A stretch of DNA of 64,000 nt, from NCBI GenBank assembly GCA_963664585.2, contig CAXXEO010000020.1, forward strand, positions 1 through 64,000, in the 5' to 3' direction. Positions 38,055-46,836 of the stretch are shown here, piece after piece. Source of the stretch: G963664585 sp963664585. GTDB lineage: Bacteria; Bacillota; Clostridia; Oscillospirales; Ruminococcaceae. Each line of letters begins with the position of its first letter. Position 1 is the stretch's first letter. Below the pieces are notes generated by a model, which made no database searches, was not told the origin of the DNA, and was given only the letters and a program-made list of their open reading frames with translations. Made by a program: the position numbers and the translations under genes.

Positions 38055-38085
38055 AAAAGGCCTCGCGTAAGCGGGGCCTTTTGTT
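38055..38085 (+). terminator. Terminator of the VOC gene
   Basis: Stem AAAAGGCCTCGC / GCGGGGCCTTTT (one mismatch), GTAA loop, then TTTTGTTG. Confidence 0.85.
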
Positions 38086-38145
38086 GTCTATGGTAATTTT
38101 CAAATAAACAACTTCTTGAACGCTACCCCACCAATTGCAGGCAGA

Positions 38146-38250
38146 TATAGTTGATTAACTTGAAAACAAGCTTGTGATTTCTTCCCCCGCCGAAGGCGGG
38201 GGAAGAAAATAACTTTTTATATATATCCAGTTTTATGTTAATTGGCTATA
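38146..38250 (+). repeat. 106-bp element, copy 11 (forward)
   Basis: Full copy, 105 bp, with a slightly degraded right end (ATATCCAGTTTTATGTTAAT). Confidence 0.88.
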
Positions 38251-38290
38251 AAGAATTTTTTCTTTCTTTATTTAATCGCTATAAAAATTT

Positions 38291-39721
38291 ATGGATGCAC
38301 ATATAGTTTTCATAGTACGCGGCACCGGCAGATTGTTTCCGGTGACTTTTCCGCTTCCGAGAGGAGGTAATCCTATCCTTGTCACTATTGCCGGTATTGT
38401 TTGGAGCCCGGTGACAATCGCATTGGTTATAGGTGTTGGATGTTATCTGACAATATTCACAGGCGTTTTTCAAATACGCTGTTTTAAAAGAATCATCTTG
38501 GATACCTTTGGTAGTCTGCATGCTGGAAAAACGACAGGCCACGGTGCCATTACACCCTTCGCCGCCATGTCAACCGCTCTGGGTGGAACGATGGGTACGG
38601 GAAATATCGTCGGCATCGCCACGGCTATCGCGATGGGTGGGCCCGGCGCAATCTTCTGGATGTGGATTGCCGCAGTTTTGGGTATGATGACCAAGCTGGC
38701 TGAGGTGGCGCTAGCAGTACGCTTCCGGAAGAGGGTGAGAGATGGCTATACCGGTGGTCCAATGTACTATATGGACAGCGCGCTTGGCAGCCGGGGGATG
38801 GCAGTACTCTTTTGCATTTTCTGCCTTTTGGGATCTCTGGGAATGGGAAATATGGTGCAGGCCAATGCCATCGCGGGGGCGATGAAGGAGGCGTTTGGGT
38901 TCTCTCCGCTCGCCACTGGCATTGTTGCTTCAATGGTGGTGGGGCTTGTGGCCATGGGTGGGGTGAAGCGTATTGCGAAGGCTTGTGAGATGCTTGTGCC
39001 CTTTATGTCTGTGATCTATATAGTGGCTTGCATTGCCGCCATCGTCATGAACATACATGTTTTGCCGTACGCTTTTTCGCAGATATTTAAGGGTGCTTTC
39101 GGCCTTTCTGCAATAGGAGGGGGCGTAGGAGGATATTCAGTCATGCAAGCCATGCGCTATGGCATAGCCAGGGGGATTTTTACAAATGAGGCAGGTTTAG
39201 GCAGCGCGCCGATCGCACATGCCTCTGCAGCGGCCAAAGGCCCGGTGGAACAGGGACTTTGGGGAGCTGTTGAGGTTTTTGTGGATACCATTGTCTGTTG
39301 CACATTGACAACACTCGTGATTCTTACTGCAGACGAGGGCAGACTCTGGAATTCTGGGATTGGGGCAGGTGCGCTGACCTCCCGGGCCTTTGAAAGAGCA
39401 TTTGGGGAATTATCCGTAATAATCGTGTCAGTTTTTATTCTTTTTTTTGCACTGACGTCCATGTTTGGTTGGAGCTTATATGGAGAAAGGTCCATCGAAT
39501 ATCTGCTGCCCGACAGAAAATGGCCGATCGTCCTTTTTCGCGCTGTGTATGCGGCTGCCTCAATTGCAGGCTCGGTAATGGCGCTATCTGCCATTTGGGA
39601 ATTGGCTGATATACTCAGTGGGCTGATGACCATCACAAATACCACAGCCCTCTTTTTTCTGGCACCGATGGCAGTACAGATGGTCAATCAGTTCGACAAA
39701 CGCCGTGTGAAAATCAAATGA
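38291..39721 (+). CDS. AGCS-family alanine/glycine:cation symporter
   Basis: Sodium-coupled amino-acid importer with about ten membrane helices. Family motifs: GVGCYLTIFTGVFQIRCF, GTMGTGNIVGIATAIAMGGP and IFTNEAGLGSAPIAHASA. The open frame is 476 aa, but the first 28 residues (up to GGNP) do not look like the family. A GAGGAGG at 38360-38366 lies just before the natural N-terminus ILVTIAGIVWSP, where no ATG, GTG or TTG is in frame. The true start may be an unusual codon near 38375 or may have been altered by an indel. Substrate specificity unknown. Confidence 0.88.
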   Translation: MDAHIVFIVRGTGRLFPVTFPLPRGGNPILVTIAGIVWSPVTIALVIGVGCYLTIFTGVFQIRCFKRIILDTFGSLHAGKTTGHGAITPFAAMSTALGGTMGTGNIVGIATAIAMGGPGAIFWMWIAAVLGMMTKLAEVALAVRFRKRVRDGYTGGPMYYMDSALGSRGMAVLFCIFCLLGSLGMGNMVQANAIAGAMKEAFGFSPLATGIVASMVVGLVAMGGVKRIAKACEMLVPFMSVIYIVACIAAIVMNIHVLPYAFSQIFKGAFGLSAIGGGVGGYSVMQAMRYGIARGIFTNEAGLGSAPIAHASAAAKGPVEQGLWGAVEVFVDTIVCCTLTTLVILTADEGRLWNSGIGAGALTSRAFERAFGELSVIIVSVFILFFALTSMFGWSLYGERSIEYLLPDRKWPIVLFRAVYAAASIAGSVMALSAIWELADILSGLMTITNTTALFFLAPMAVQMVNQFDKRRVKIK

Positions 39722-39779
39722 TATCTATCGGTCGCTAGTGCCTTGTAAAATTTAAATTTTTCATGGCAATGGGTTAAAT

Positions 39780-39885
39780 ATTTAGTTGATTAACTTGAAA
39801 ACAAGCTTGTGATTTCTTCCCCGCCGAAGGCGGGGGAAGAAAATGACGTTTTATATATAGCCACTTTTTAAGTTAATTGGCTATA
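39780..39885 (+). repeat. 106-bp element, copy 12 (forward)
   Basis: Full copy; left end ATTTAG in place of TATAG and one C fewer in the core. Confidence 0.87.
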
Positions 39886-39956
39886 CAAGTTTAAGATGTT
39901 GCGTTGTACTAGTAGTTTTGAAATTTAATACCAGTCTAGTTTTATATGATAAACAA

Positions 39957-39993
39957 GCCTCTGTTTCTCCACCGCTTGCGGAAAAACAGAGGC
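39957..39993. repeat. Intergenic hairpin (class B)
   Basis: Perfect 10-bp arms GCCTCTGTTT and AAACAGAGGC around a CCACCGCTTGCGG-type loop. The gap 39722-40146 holds this and a 106-bp element only. Confidence 0.6.
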
Positions 39994-40146
39994 TAAATTT
40001 ATTAAGCGTAAATTTGTGCTTTACATTAGCGCGATTTTCGCAGGGCTAGACGGGGAAGTGAGCCATACCGGTATATGGCGATTGACTCGGGCGAGGTATC
40101 CGGAAATTGAATCGGCGATAGGTCGGGGAGTAGGCGTAATAGATTT

Positions 40147-41223
40147 TTATGAGTTATAAAGGTGAATCCGCCCAGTGTCATTGAGATGCTTGATGATGAG
40201 CACTGCAACCGGAGCGATTATTATACCCATCACCCCAATTACTCTGATACCGAAAAATATGGCGGCTAGGGTGACGACAGGGTGCAGCCCAATCTGATCC
40301 CCTACAATTTTTGGCTCAATAATATTGCGTACAATCGTGATAATGGCATACATAATCAAAATGCCGGTTCCAAGCGGATAATGACCTGCAATTAAGTGGT
40401 AGACCGCCCAAGGAACCAACACGCCTCCACTTCCGATAAGCGGAAGAATATCGAGCACAGCCACGATAGCGGCAATCAAATAAAAGTTCTCTATCCTCAT
40501 CAGCCATAAGCCTGCTGAAAGTTCCAAAAAGGTAATCACCATGATGATCAAATAGGCCCTAAACAGGCGCGCTAAAGTGTTAATTACGAAAACCTTTAAC
40601 TCGAACACCCCGTCGCGAAAGCGGCGGGGAATTTGTTTCATAATGAATTTGGTAATATCCGTGTAATCCATACTGATTAAGAAGGAGAAGATAATGGTGA
40701 ACAGAAAGGAAATCATATAAATAGGGAATTTTTTAAAACCAGAAGTAAGCCAGTTAATGGCAGAGCCGGACCAACCGGTGACAAGCTCACCCAACGCGGT
40801 GTAGATTTTGTCAAAAAGTTGGTTGGCAGACAGCGCCAGCGTGGGTGCCAGGCGGGTAAGCATGTCCAGCGCCCAGCCATATACTTCTCTGCTGAAGGGA
40901 ACAAAGCTCTGGAAGTATGCTTCCGGCAGCTTGGCAATCAGATTTGAAATCTGTCCAAAAAAGAAAGAGGTTGATATCCATATGACCAAAGCTGTCAGGC
41001 TATAGAAGACCACCGCTGAAAAAACGACAGCCGCGCTTCTGGTGACGCGCATATATTTAATGAAGAAGGCCGACCATTTTCTGAGAATATAAGCGATAAA
41101 AAAGCCAAGTATAAAGGGAGCAAACCAAGGGATTGCATATTTAAAAAGAAAGATAGCCACTGCTGCGATCGCTATACAATAAAGTATATCGACAATAAAA
41201 GAAATTTTTTTATCGGTCGTCAT
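40147..41223 (-). CDS. ytvI: AI-2E-family transporter, YtvI-like (sporulation)
   Basis: Polytopic membrane protein of 358 aa (PF01594-type). It has an N-terminal helix pair, a large extracytoplasmic/coiled middle part, and the C-terminal cluster AVLDILPLIGSGGVLVPWA ... YAIITIVRNIIEPKIVGDQI typical of YtvI. In B. subtilis YtvI is a sporulation integral membrane protein whose transported substrate is not known. The start has a GGAGG 7 nt upstream on the minus strand. Confidence 0.85.
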   Translation of the reverse strand: MTTDKKISFIVDILYCIAIAAVAIFLFKYAIPWFAPFILGFFIAYILRKWSAFFIKYMRVTRSAAVVFSAVVFYSLTALVIWISTSFFFGQISNLIAKLPEAYFQSFVPFSREVYGWALDMLTRLAPTLALSANQLFDKIYTALGELVTGWSGSAINWLTSGFKKFPIYMISFLFTIIFSFLISMDYTDITKFIMKQIPRRFRDGVFELKVFVINTLARLFRAYLIIMVITFLELSAGLWLMRIENFYLIAAIVAVLDILPLIGSGGVLVPWAVYHLIAGHYPLGTGILIMYAIITIVRNIIEPKIVGDQIGLHPVVTLAAIFFGIRVIGVMGIIIAPVAVLIIKHLNDTGRIHLYNS

Positions 41224-41445
41224 TCATTTCGCCTCCTGTTTATGTATATAGTATGACATCATTGTATGAAAAAATCGTGAATGTCTGCATTGTTTTTATA
41301 AGTATACCACAATTTAACGCCAGAGAATAGATCACATCTCATTACTGGAATAGAAAAGTGACGATATTTCCTTGTGTTTGCCTTGTAATCTCAAGCAATG
41401 GCCAAATTTGGCTGAAATCAGTCGAATTTTATGGAAAATAAGGAT

Positions 41446-41474
41446 TTGACCATATGGGTGCAGGGTGGTATAGT
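41446..41474 (+). promoter_or_regulatory. Promoter of the threonine operon
   Basis: TTGACC (41446-41451), 17-nt spacer, TATAGT (41469-41474), about 40 bp before the ACT-protein start. Confidence 0.7.
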
Positions 41475-41514
41475 GTTTGCATATCAAAATCAATAGTTTT
41501 TGTGGGGTGGACAT

Positions 41515-41958
41515 ATGTGGCAAGCACCAAAACATCTCGTGATAGAAACAGAAGCGCTTCCTGAGATATTTCCACGTGTGGTCTATGCAAAAGACCTGAT
41601 TGAGCGCGGTGAAGTCACAAGCATATCGGATGCAGCTAAACAGGCCGGTATCTCCCGGAGTGCAATGTATAAGTATAAGGACTCTGTATTTCCCTATGAA
41701 ACAGGCTCCGTTGGAACAGTCGTAAGCTATTATATGGTTTTAAAAGATAGACCTGGGGTGCTTTCCACGGTGATCGGGGAACTTTATCGGAATAGCGCTA
41801 ATATACTGACAATCAACCAGAACATCCCTATCGATGGGGTGGCGCCAGTATCTATATCGGTGTCTCTGACGACGTCTTCGGCGAGCGATATGGATATTTT
41901 GTCGAGCCTCAGGGCAATTGAAGGCGTCATAGAGGCGCGGCGGATAAGCGCAAGATAG
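41515..41958 (+). CDS. ACT-domain protein, PheB-like
   Basis: 147 aa. Residues about 15-60 form a helix-turn-helix-like segment (EVTSISDAAKQAGISRSAMYKYKD). Residues 73-147 are an ACT domain (YYMVLKDRPGVLSTVIGELY) that normally binds an amino acid. Similar proteins precede hom in Firmicutes and may act as an amino-acid-responsive regulator. The ATG at 41515 follows GGGGTGG; an upstream TTG at 41500 is less likely. First gene of the operon. Confidence 0.85.
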   Translation: MWQAPKHLVIETEALPEIFPRVVYAKDLIERGEVTSISDAAKQAGISRSAMYKYKDSVFPYETGSVGTVVSYYMVLKDRPGVLSTVIGELYRNSANILTINQNIPIDGVAPVSISVSLTTSSASDMDILSSLRAIEGVIEARRISAR

Positions 41959-41970
41959 GGGGAATAGGAA

Positions 41971-43188
41971 TTGATTAAAATTGCAGTGATTGGATATGGG
42001 ATTGTCGGGTCGGGCGTTGTTGAGCTTTTTCACAAGAACAAGGAGAGCATTGTCAGGCGTTGCGGCCAACCCGTGGAAATCAAAACCATTTTGGATCTCA
42101 GAGACTTATCGGGTGATATGTATGGGCATTTGGCCATAAAGGATTTTAGCCAGATCCTCACCGATCCGGAAATATCTATTGTGATCGAGTCTATAGGCGG
42201 GATGAATCCCGCCTACAGCTTTACCAAAAGCTGTCTTGAAGCGGGCAAGAGTGTCATTACGCCGAACAAAGAGCTTGTGGCCACACGTGGCGCGGAGCTT
42301 TTAGCCATTGCGGCCCAAAAAAATGTCAACTACCTGTTTGAAGCAAGCGTGGGCGGGGGAATTCCGATTATTCATCCTCTGCACCAGTGCCTGGGAGCAG
42401 GTGAAATAGATGAAATAGCCGGTATACTTAATGGGACCACCAACTATATCATGACCCGTATGAATAAGGATGGAATCTCGTTTGAAGAGGCGCTTGGTCA
42501 GGCAAAAAGCCTGGGATATGCCGAACAGGACCCCACCTCTGATATTGAGGGCCATGATGCCTGCAGAAAGATCTGCATCCTTGCCTCAATTGCCTATGGA
42601 AACCATGTCTACCCAAAAGATGTCCATACCGAGGGGATCAGCAAAATTCGCAAGCAGGATGTGATGATTGCTGACGATTCTGGCTATGTGATCAAGCTGA
42701 TTGGGCGTACAAAAAAGATGGGTGACAAGATATTTGTGATGGTTAGTCCTGCTCTGATTCCCAAAAGCAGCCAGCTTTCGGGGGTGGAAGACGTCTACAA
42801 CGGCATACTTGTCAGGGGTAAAGACACAGGGGACGTTGTCTTCTACGGTAGGGGGGCGGGCAAGTTCCCCACGGCCTCTGCGGTGATTGCGGACATTGTG
42901 GACTGCGTAAAATCAGATGGTACCATTCACTCACTTCATTGGCGCGATTCAGACGGGAAAAACCTATTCGATTGCATGGATGTGCAAACGATCTACTATA
43001 TTGCCGCGGCAGGACGGTGTGAAAACGAATTGCGCAGTCTGTTTGGAAATGTCCGTGTTCTTCAAAGTGGGGAAGAAACTGCTGTGATCACAGAAGCAGC
43101 GACTGAAAGAAAATTTGCTGCCCTATTCGAAAAGGCAGTCGATTTGGGAATCAACATACTGTCAAAAATCAGGGTTATTGAATATTAA
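41971..43188 (+). CDS. hom: Homoserine dehydrogenase
   Basis: Reduces aspartate semialdehyde to homoserine. The 405-aa protein has the Rossmann motif IAVIGYGIVGSGVVELF, TPNKELVATRGAEL, FEASVGGGIPIIHPL, and GILNGTTNYIMTRM with the catalytic Lys in the following EQDPTSDIEGHDACRK. A C-terminal ACT domain is expected, but only a weakly related tail is seen. The TTG start at 41971 follows GGGGGAATAGG, 12 bp after the ACT gene. Confidence 0.95.
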   Translation: MIKIAVIGYGIVGSGVVELFHKNKESIVRRCGQPVEIKTILDLRDLSGDMYGHLAIKDFSQILTDPEISIVIESIGGMNPAYSFTKSCLEAGKSVITPNKELVATRGAELLAIAAQKNVNYLFEASVGGGIPIIHPLHQCLGAGEIDEIAGILNGTTNYIMTRMNKDGISFEEALGQAKSLGYAEQDPTSDIEGHDACRKICILASIAYGNHVYPKDVHTEGISKIRKQDVMIADDSGYVIKLIGRTKKMGDKIFVMVSPALIPKSSQLSGVEDVYNGILVRGKDTGDVVFYGRGAGKFPTASAVIADIVDCVKSDGTIHSLHWRDSDGKNLFDCMDVQTIYYIAAAGRCENELRSLFGNVRVLQSGEETAVITEAATERKFAALFEKAVDLGINILSKIRVIEY

Positions 43189-43208
43189 GTAGAGTGAGGA
43201 TTCAATAA

Positions 43209-43298
43209 GTCGGCGCGCGGTTGCACATCGTACGCATTTCAAGCGTTGAGGGGCATGCCATTTATGACGGATTCGTCGCGCCGGTGTTGCATTTTTTT
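43209..43298 (+). terminator. Possible terminator/attenuator before thrB
   Basis: CGGCGCG (43211-43217) can pair with CGCGCCG (43277-43283). A run ATTTTTTT follows at 43291-43298. The 198-bp gap inside an amino-acid operon makes an attenuator plausible, but no leader peptide rich in Thr or Ile is evident. Confidence 0.4.
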
Positions 43299-43386
43299 GG
43301 GCATTATTACGTCTTATCATTATTGACTGTGTGTGGTAAGATAATTTCAAGTTTTAGCTTAATGCCGACACGCAGCGGCAGAACGG

Positions 43387-44283
43387 ATGCATAAAATGGT
43401 AAAAGTGGCAATACCCGCTACAAGCGCCAATATAGGTGCCGGCTTTGACTCGCTTGGCCTTGCAGTGACATTATATAATTACTTGCATATAGATGAGTAT
43501 GAGGGATTGGTTGTGCGCTCGCTGGATAATGTAAGCGTTCCAACCGGTGAAGGTAATATGGTCTTCAAAAGCGCAAAGGATCTTTTTGCCATTTGTGGGC
43601 GTCCTTTTCGCGGTCTAATTATCGAACAAATCAGCAATATTCCCTTTGCACGTGGCTTGGGAAGCAGTTCGGCCTGTATCGTGGGTGGGCTGTTGGCAGC
43701 GAACCGTTTGATGGGTGATCCGCTGACGAAAAGTGAGCTGATTAATCTTGCTGCCTCAATCGAAGGACATCCAGACAATACCACCCCAGCCTTTCTGGGA
43801 GGGTTTGTCACTTCTGTATTAGAGGACGGCTGCGTCCACTGCATCAAGCAGGAAATTCGTGATGATCTAGCGTTTATGGCCATTGTCCCGGATTTCCCCC
43901 TGAAAACCTCTGCGGCCAGAGAGGTGCTCCCCAAAGAGATCAAACACAGCGATGGAGTTTATAATCTTTCCCGCGCGGCACTTATGGCGGTGTCAATCAT
44001 AACAGGACAGTATGAAAATTTGGCTGTAGCATCCGGTGACCGAATGCATCAACCAATGCGAATGCCACTGATGCCGGGTGCGGACCGGATCATGGATGAA
44101 TGTGAAAGACTTGGGGCCTACTGCTCTTATATCAGCGGTGCAGGCTCTACAATAATGGCTATTATCAAAGGCGCAGATCTTAGCTTTGAGGCTGATATGC
44201 GTCGTTTCCTGGACCGGGATGGGAAGTCCGGCTGGGGGCTTTTGCCTCTGCGTGCGGATAATTTCGGCGCTAGGATAGTATAG
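43387..44283 (+). CDS. thrB: Homoserine kinase
   Basis: GHMP kinase that phosphorylates homoserine. The 298-aa protein has VAIPATSANIGAGFDSLGLA, the ATP loop PFARGLGSSSACIVGGLLAA, EGHPDNTTPAFLGGF and ISGAGSTIMAI. Both ATG 43387 and ATG 43396 are in frame; no strong ribosome site precedes either. ThrC (threonine synthase) is not in the window. Confidence 0.94.
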   Translation: MHKMVKVAIPATSANIGAGFDSLGLAVTLYNYLHIDEYEGLVVRSLDNVSVPTGEGNMVFKSAKDLFAICGRPFRGLIIEQISNIPFARGLGSSSACIVGGLLAANRLMGDPLTKSELINLAASIEGHPDNTTPAFLGGFVTSVLEDGCVHCIKQEIRDDLAFMAIVPDFPLKTSAAREVLPKEIKHSDGVYNLSRAALMAVSIITGQYENLAVASGDRMHQPMRMPLMPGADRIMDECERLGAYCSYISGAGSTIMAIIKGADLSFEADMRRFLDRDGKSGWGLLPLRADNFGARIV

Positions 44284-44313
44284 AACCCATTGAGGTAGGA
44301 GGTAAACAGAAAT

Positions 44314-45522
44314 ATGAATCTTATTGTTCAGAAGTTCGGGGGCACCTCGGTGCAGGATGCCGATAGAATCCGTAATGTGGCCAGGATAGTCACAGAAACC
44401 TATGATCAAGATAACAATGTGGTAGTGGTGGTGTCAGCACAGGGCCACACTACAGACGAGCTTATAGATAAGGCAAAAGAAATCAATCCCTACGCTTCCA
44501 AACGCGAGATGGATGTGCTTTTGTCCACCGGTGAACAAATATCGATTGCACTTGTGGCAATGGCTATCGAGGCAATGGGATATCCGGTTAAATCCTTTAC
44601 TGGCTGGCAGGCAGGCTTTTTGACCGACTCAAACTATTCTGCTGCGCGTATACACAAGATTAACAAAGAACGTCTGGAAAACGAGCTTTCCAAGCGCACG
44701 ATTGTAATTGTTGCCGGTTTTCAAGGGATCAACCGCTATGATGATATCACCACGCTGGGACGAGGTGGTTCGGACACGAGTGCCGTTGCACTTGCAGCGA
44801 TTCTTCATGCCGATAAATGTCAGATATACACCGATGTAGACGGGGTATATACAGCAGACCCCCGTATTGTCAAGACCGCCATCAAGCTTGACGAGGTGAG
44901 CTATGATGAAATGCTTGAACTGGCCTCAGCGGGTGCGCAGGTTCTGCACAACCGGTCAGTCGAGATGGCAAAAAGGTATAATGTGGATGTAGAAGTCCTG
45001 TCGAGTTTGGAGAAAAAACCGGGGACAGCGATAAAGGAGGTAACAAATGTGGAAAAGATGATTATCAGAGGTGTGGCTAAGGACAACAATGTTTCCAGAA
45101 TATCCCTTCTTGCGCTACCAGATAAGCCGGGTGTTGCATTTAAAGTGTTCTCACTGCTGGCATCTAAGAAAATCAATGTGGATATTATCTTACAATCTAT
45201 CGGGCGCGGGGAGACAAAGGATATCAGCTTTACCGTCACAAAAGAGCATAAGGATGCGGCTATTGAAGCTCTTACTGCATGTAAGGACAGCATTGGCATC
45301 CAAAGTCTCATCTGCGACAACAACATATCCAAGGTATCAATTGTAGGCGCAGGCATGGCTACAAATCCAGGTATCGCCTCTAAAATGTTTGAGGCTCTGT
45401 CTGGAGCTGGTATAAACATACAGATGATTTCTACCAGTGAGATCAAGATTTCGGTCCTGATCGACGCTGTTGATGCCGAGAGGGCCATGGTGGCAATCCA
45501 TGATGCCTTCTATGGCGCATAG
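44314..45522 (+). CDS. lysC: Aspartate kinase
   Basis: First step of the aspartate family of amino acids. The 402-aa protein has VQKFGGTSVQDADRIRNVA, VVVVSAQGHTTDELI, LGRGGSDTSAVALAAIL, YTDVDGVYTADPRIV and two C-terminal ACT domains (about 265-330 and 345-400) for feedback control. An in-frame GGAGGT-ACAAATGTG start near the ACT region could make a separate beta subunit as in B. subtilis LysC, but this is only a possibility. The start follows AGGAGGTAAAC. Last gene of the operon. Confidence 0.95.
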   Translation: MNLIVQKFGGTSVQDADRIRNVARIVTETYDQDNNVVVVVSAQGHTTDELIDKAKEINPYASKREMDVLLSTGEQISIALVAMAIEAMGYPVKSFTGWQAGFLTDSNYSAARIHKINKERLENELSKRTIVIVAGFQGINRYDDITTLGRGGSDTSAVALAAILHADKCQIYTDVDGVYTADPRIVKTAIKLDEVSYDEMLELASAGAQVLHNRSVEMAKRYNVDVEVLSSLEKKPGTAIKEVTNVEKMIIRGVAKDNNVSRISLLALPDKPGVAFKVFSLLASKKINVDIILQSIGRGETKDISFTVTKEHKDAAIEALTACKDSIGIQSLICDNNISKVSIVGAGMATNPGIASKMFEALSGAGINIQMISTSEIKISVLIDAVDAERAMVAIHDAFYGA

Positions 45523-45545
45523 CCACTATACACAACCTGAGTTAG

Positions 45546-45582
45546 ACCCCTCCGTCGCATTCCATGCCGCGGAGGGGTTTAT
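45546..45582 (+). terminator. Terminator of the threonine operon
   Basis: Stem ACCCCTCCG / CGGAGGGGT, then TTTATAAT. A weak class B-like CCACCGCAGGCGGGG block follows at 45612-45630. Confidence 0.8.
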
Positions 45583-45685
45583 AATACCAGAACGCTCATT
45601 TCTTCATTTTACACCACCGCAGGCGGGGCAAAAAAGTTCAAGCTTCCTCTTAATTTATTGATTTCTTTAGTTTAAGGAGTATTAA

Positions 45686-46495
45686 ATGAAGATTATTGAT
45701 TTTCACACCCATGTTTTTCCCGACAATATTGCTGTTATGGTGATGGACAAGCTCAAAGAGAGCAGCGGGCTTACGCCGATTTCTTCAGGTACGCTGTCTG
45801 ATTTGCAAAAATCAATGCAGCAAAATGGCATATCTATGTCCGTCATCGCTCATATCGCGACTACAGGCCGACAGACCCAGAAAATCAACGACAACGCCAT
45901 CGCACAACTTTCTGTTTCAGGAATTATTCCATTTGGTTCTGTCCATCCTGACTGTACCGAATGGCGCAGCGAGTTATATCGGATCAGGGAGGCAGGAATT
46001 AAAGGTATCAAGCTTCACCCTGATTTTCAAGACTATTATTTTGACTCTCCCTGGGTCATTGAATGTCTGTCGCTGGCGCGTGAGTTGGATCTATGCGTGC
46101 TTGTCCATGGGGGAAGGGACGCAAGTTTCCCTGACGATCACCACTGTACACCCAAAATGGTGTGCAAAGCTTTGGACAAGGTTAGCGGGGTCAAACTGGT
46201 GGTTGCTCATCTGGGCGGACTGCACTATTTGGATGATGTCGAGCGCCTTTTAATGGGACGAGGCGACCTGTATATTGATGCCAGTATCGTAGAAATATAT
46301 CCCAGTCATGTAGATTCGCAGATATTACGTATTATCAATGGCTTTCCCGCCGAAAAGATACTGTTTGCCACCGATTCCCCATGGGACGATCAAGGGCGGG
46401 TCATCAATTACTATCAGTCACTGGGCATTGAGAGCGAACGATTGGACATGTTGTTTCACAAAAATGCCGAGCGGCTATTGGGCGTAAAAGTCTGA
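45686..46495 (+). CDS. Amidohydrolase-family metal-dependent hydrolase
   Basis: TIM-barrel hydrolase of the amidohydrolase-2 group, 269 aa. Metal and catalytic residues are seen in IDFHTHVFPDN (His-x-His), KLHPDFQDYYFDSP, LVHGGRD, VVAHLGGLHY and FATDSPWDDQ (Asp). Such enzymes act as decarboxylases or hydrolases; the substrate is unknown. The ATG follows AAGGAG. Confidence 0.85.
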   Translation: MKIIDFHTHVFPDNIAVMVMDKLKESSGLTPISSGTLSDLQKSMQQNGISMSVIAHIATTGRQTQKINDNAIAQLSVSGIIPFGSVHPDCTEWRSELYRIREAGIKGIKLHPDFQDYYFDSPWVIECLSLARELDLCVLVHGGRDASFPDDHHCTPKMVCKALDKVSGVKLVVAHLGGLHYLDDVERLLMGRGDLYIDASIVEIYPSHVDSQILRIINGFPAEKILFATDSPWDDQGRVINYYQSLGIESERLDMLFHKNAERLLGVKV

Positions 46496-46536
46496 ATAAG
46501 ATCAGTCCGTAAGTTCGATATTTGCCATACTTCTAT

Positions 46537-46642
46537 TATAGCCAATTAACTTAAAAACTGGCTATATATAAAACGTCATTTTCTTCCCCCGCCTTTGGCG
46601 GGGGAAGAAATCACAAGCTTGTTTTCAAGTTAATCAACTATA
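46537..46642 (-). repeat. 106-bp element, copy 13 (reverse)
   Basis: Full consensus copy between the amidohydrolase (+) and ppdK (-). The rest of the 46496-46836 gap contains only the ppdK terminator. Confidence 0.9.
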
Positions 46643-46773
46643 TTTTGTGCCGGTCTAAGCCGGAAAATGAGAGAATATGATGAAATATGTGGCCTAATGA
46701 CAGAGAATGCAGATGCGTATTACTTAAGTGGCAAGCTCAAAGCATGATCAGATGAATAAAACAAATATATCTA

Positions 46774-46807
46774 AAAAGCCCCAAGGATTGCGATCCCTGG
46801 GGCTTTT
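46774..46807 (-). terminator. Terminator of ppdK
   Basis: Stem AAAAGCCCCAAGGAT / ATCCCTGGGGCTTTT with one mismatch and loop TGCG. T-rich on both strands, so it may work in both directions. Confidence 0.85.
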
Positions 46808-46836
46808 ATCGATGTGCCTTTTGACAGAGTTAAAAA

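Noticed and set aside
43189..43386. A T-box leader in the threonine operon
   Set aside because: The conserved T-box sequence (AGGGTGGNACCGCG type) is not present.
45050..45060. A separate internally initiated beta subunit of LysC as its own feature
   Set aside because: A GGAGGT is present before a GTG, but sequence alone does not show that it is used.
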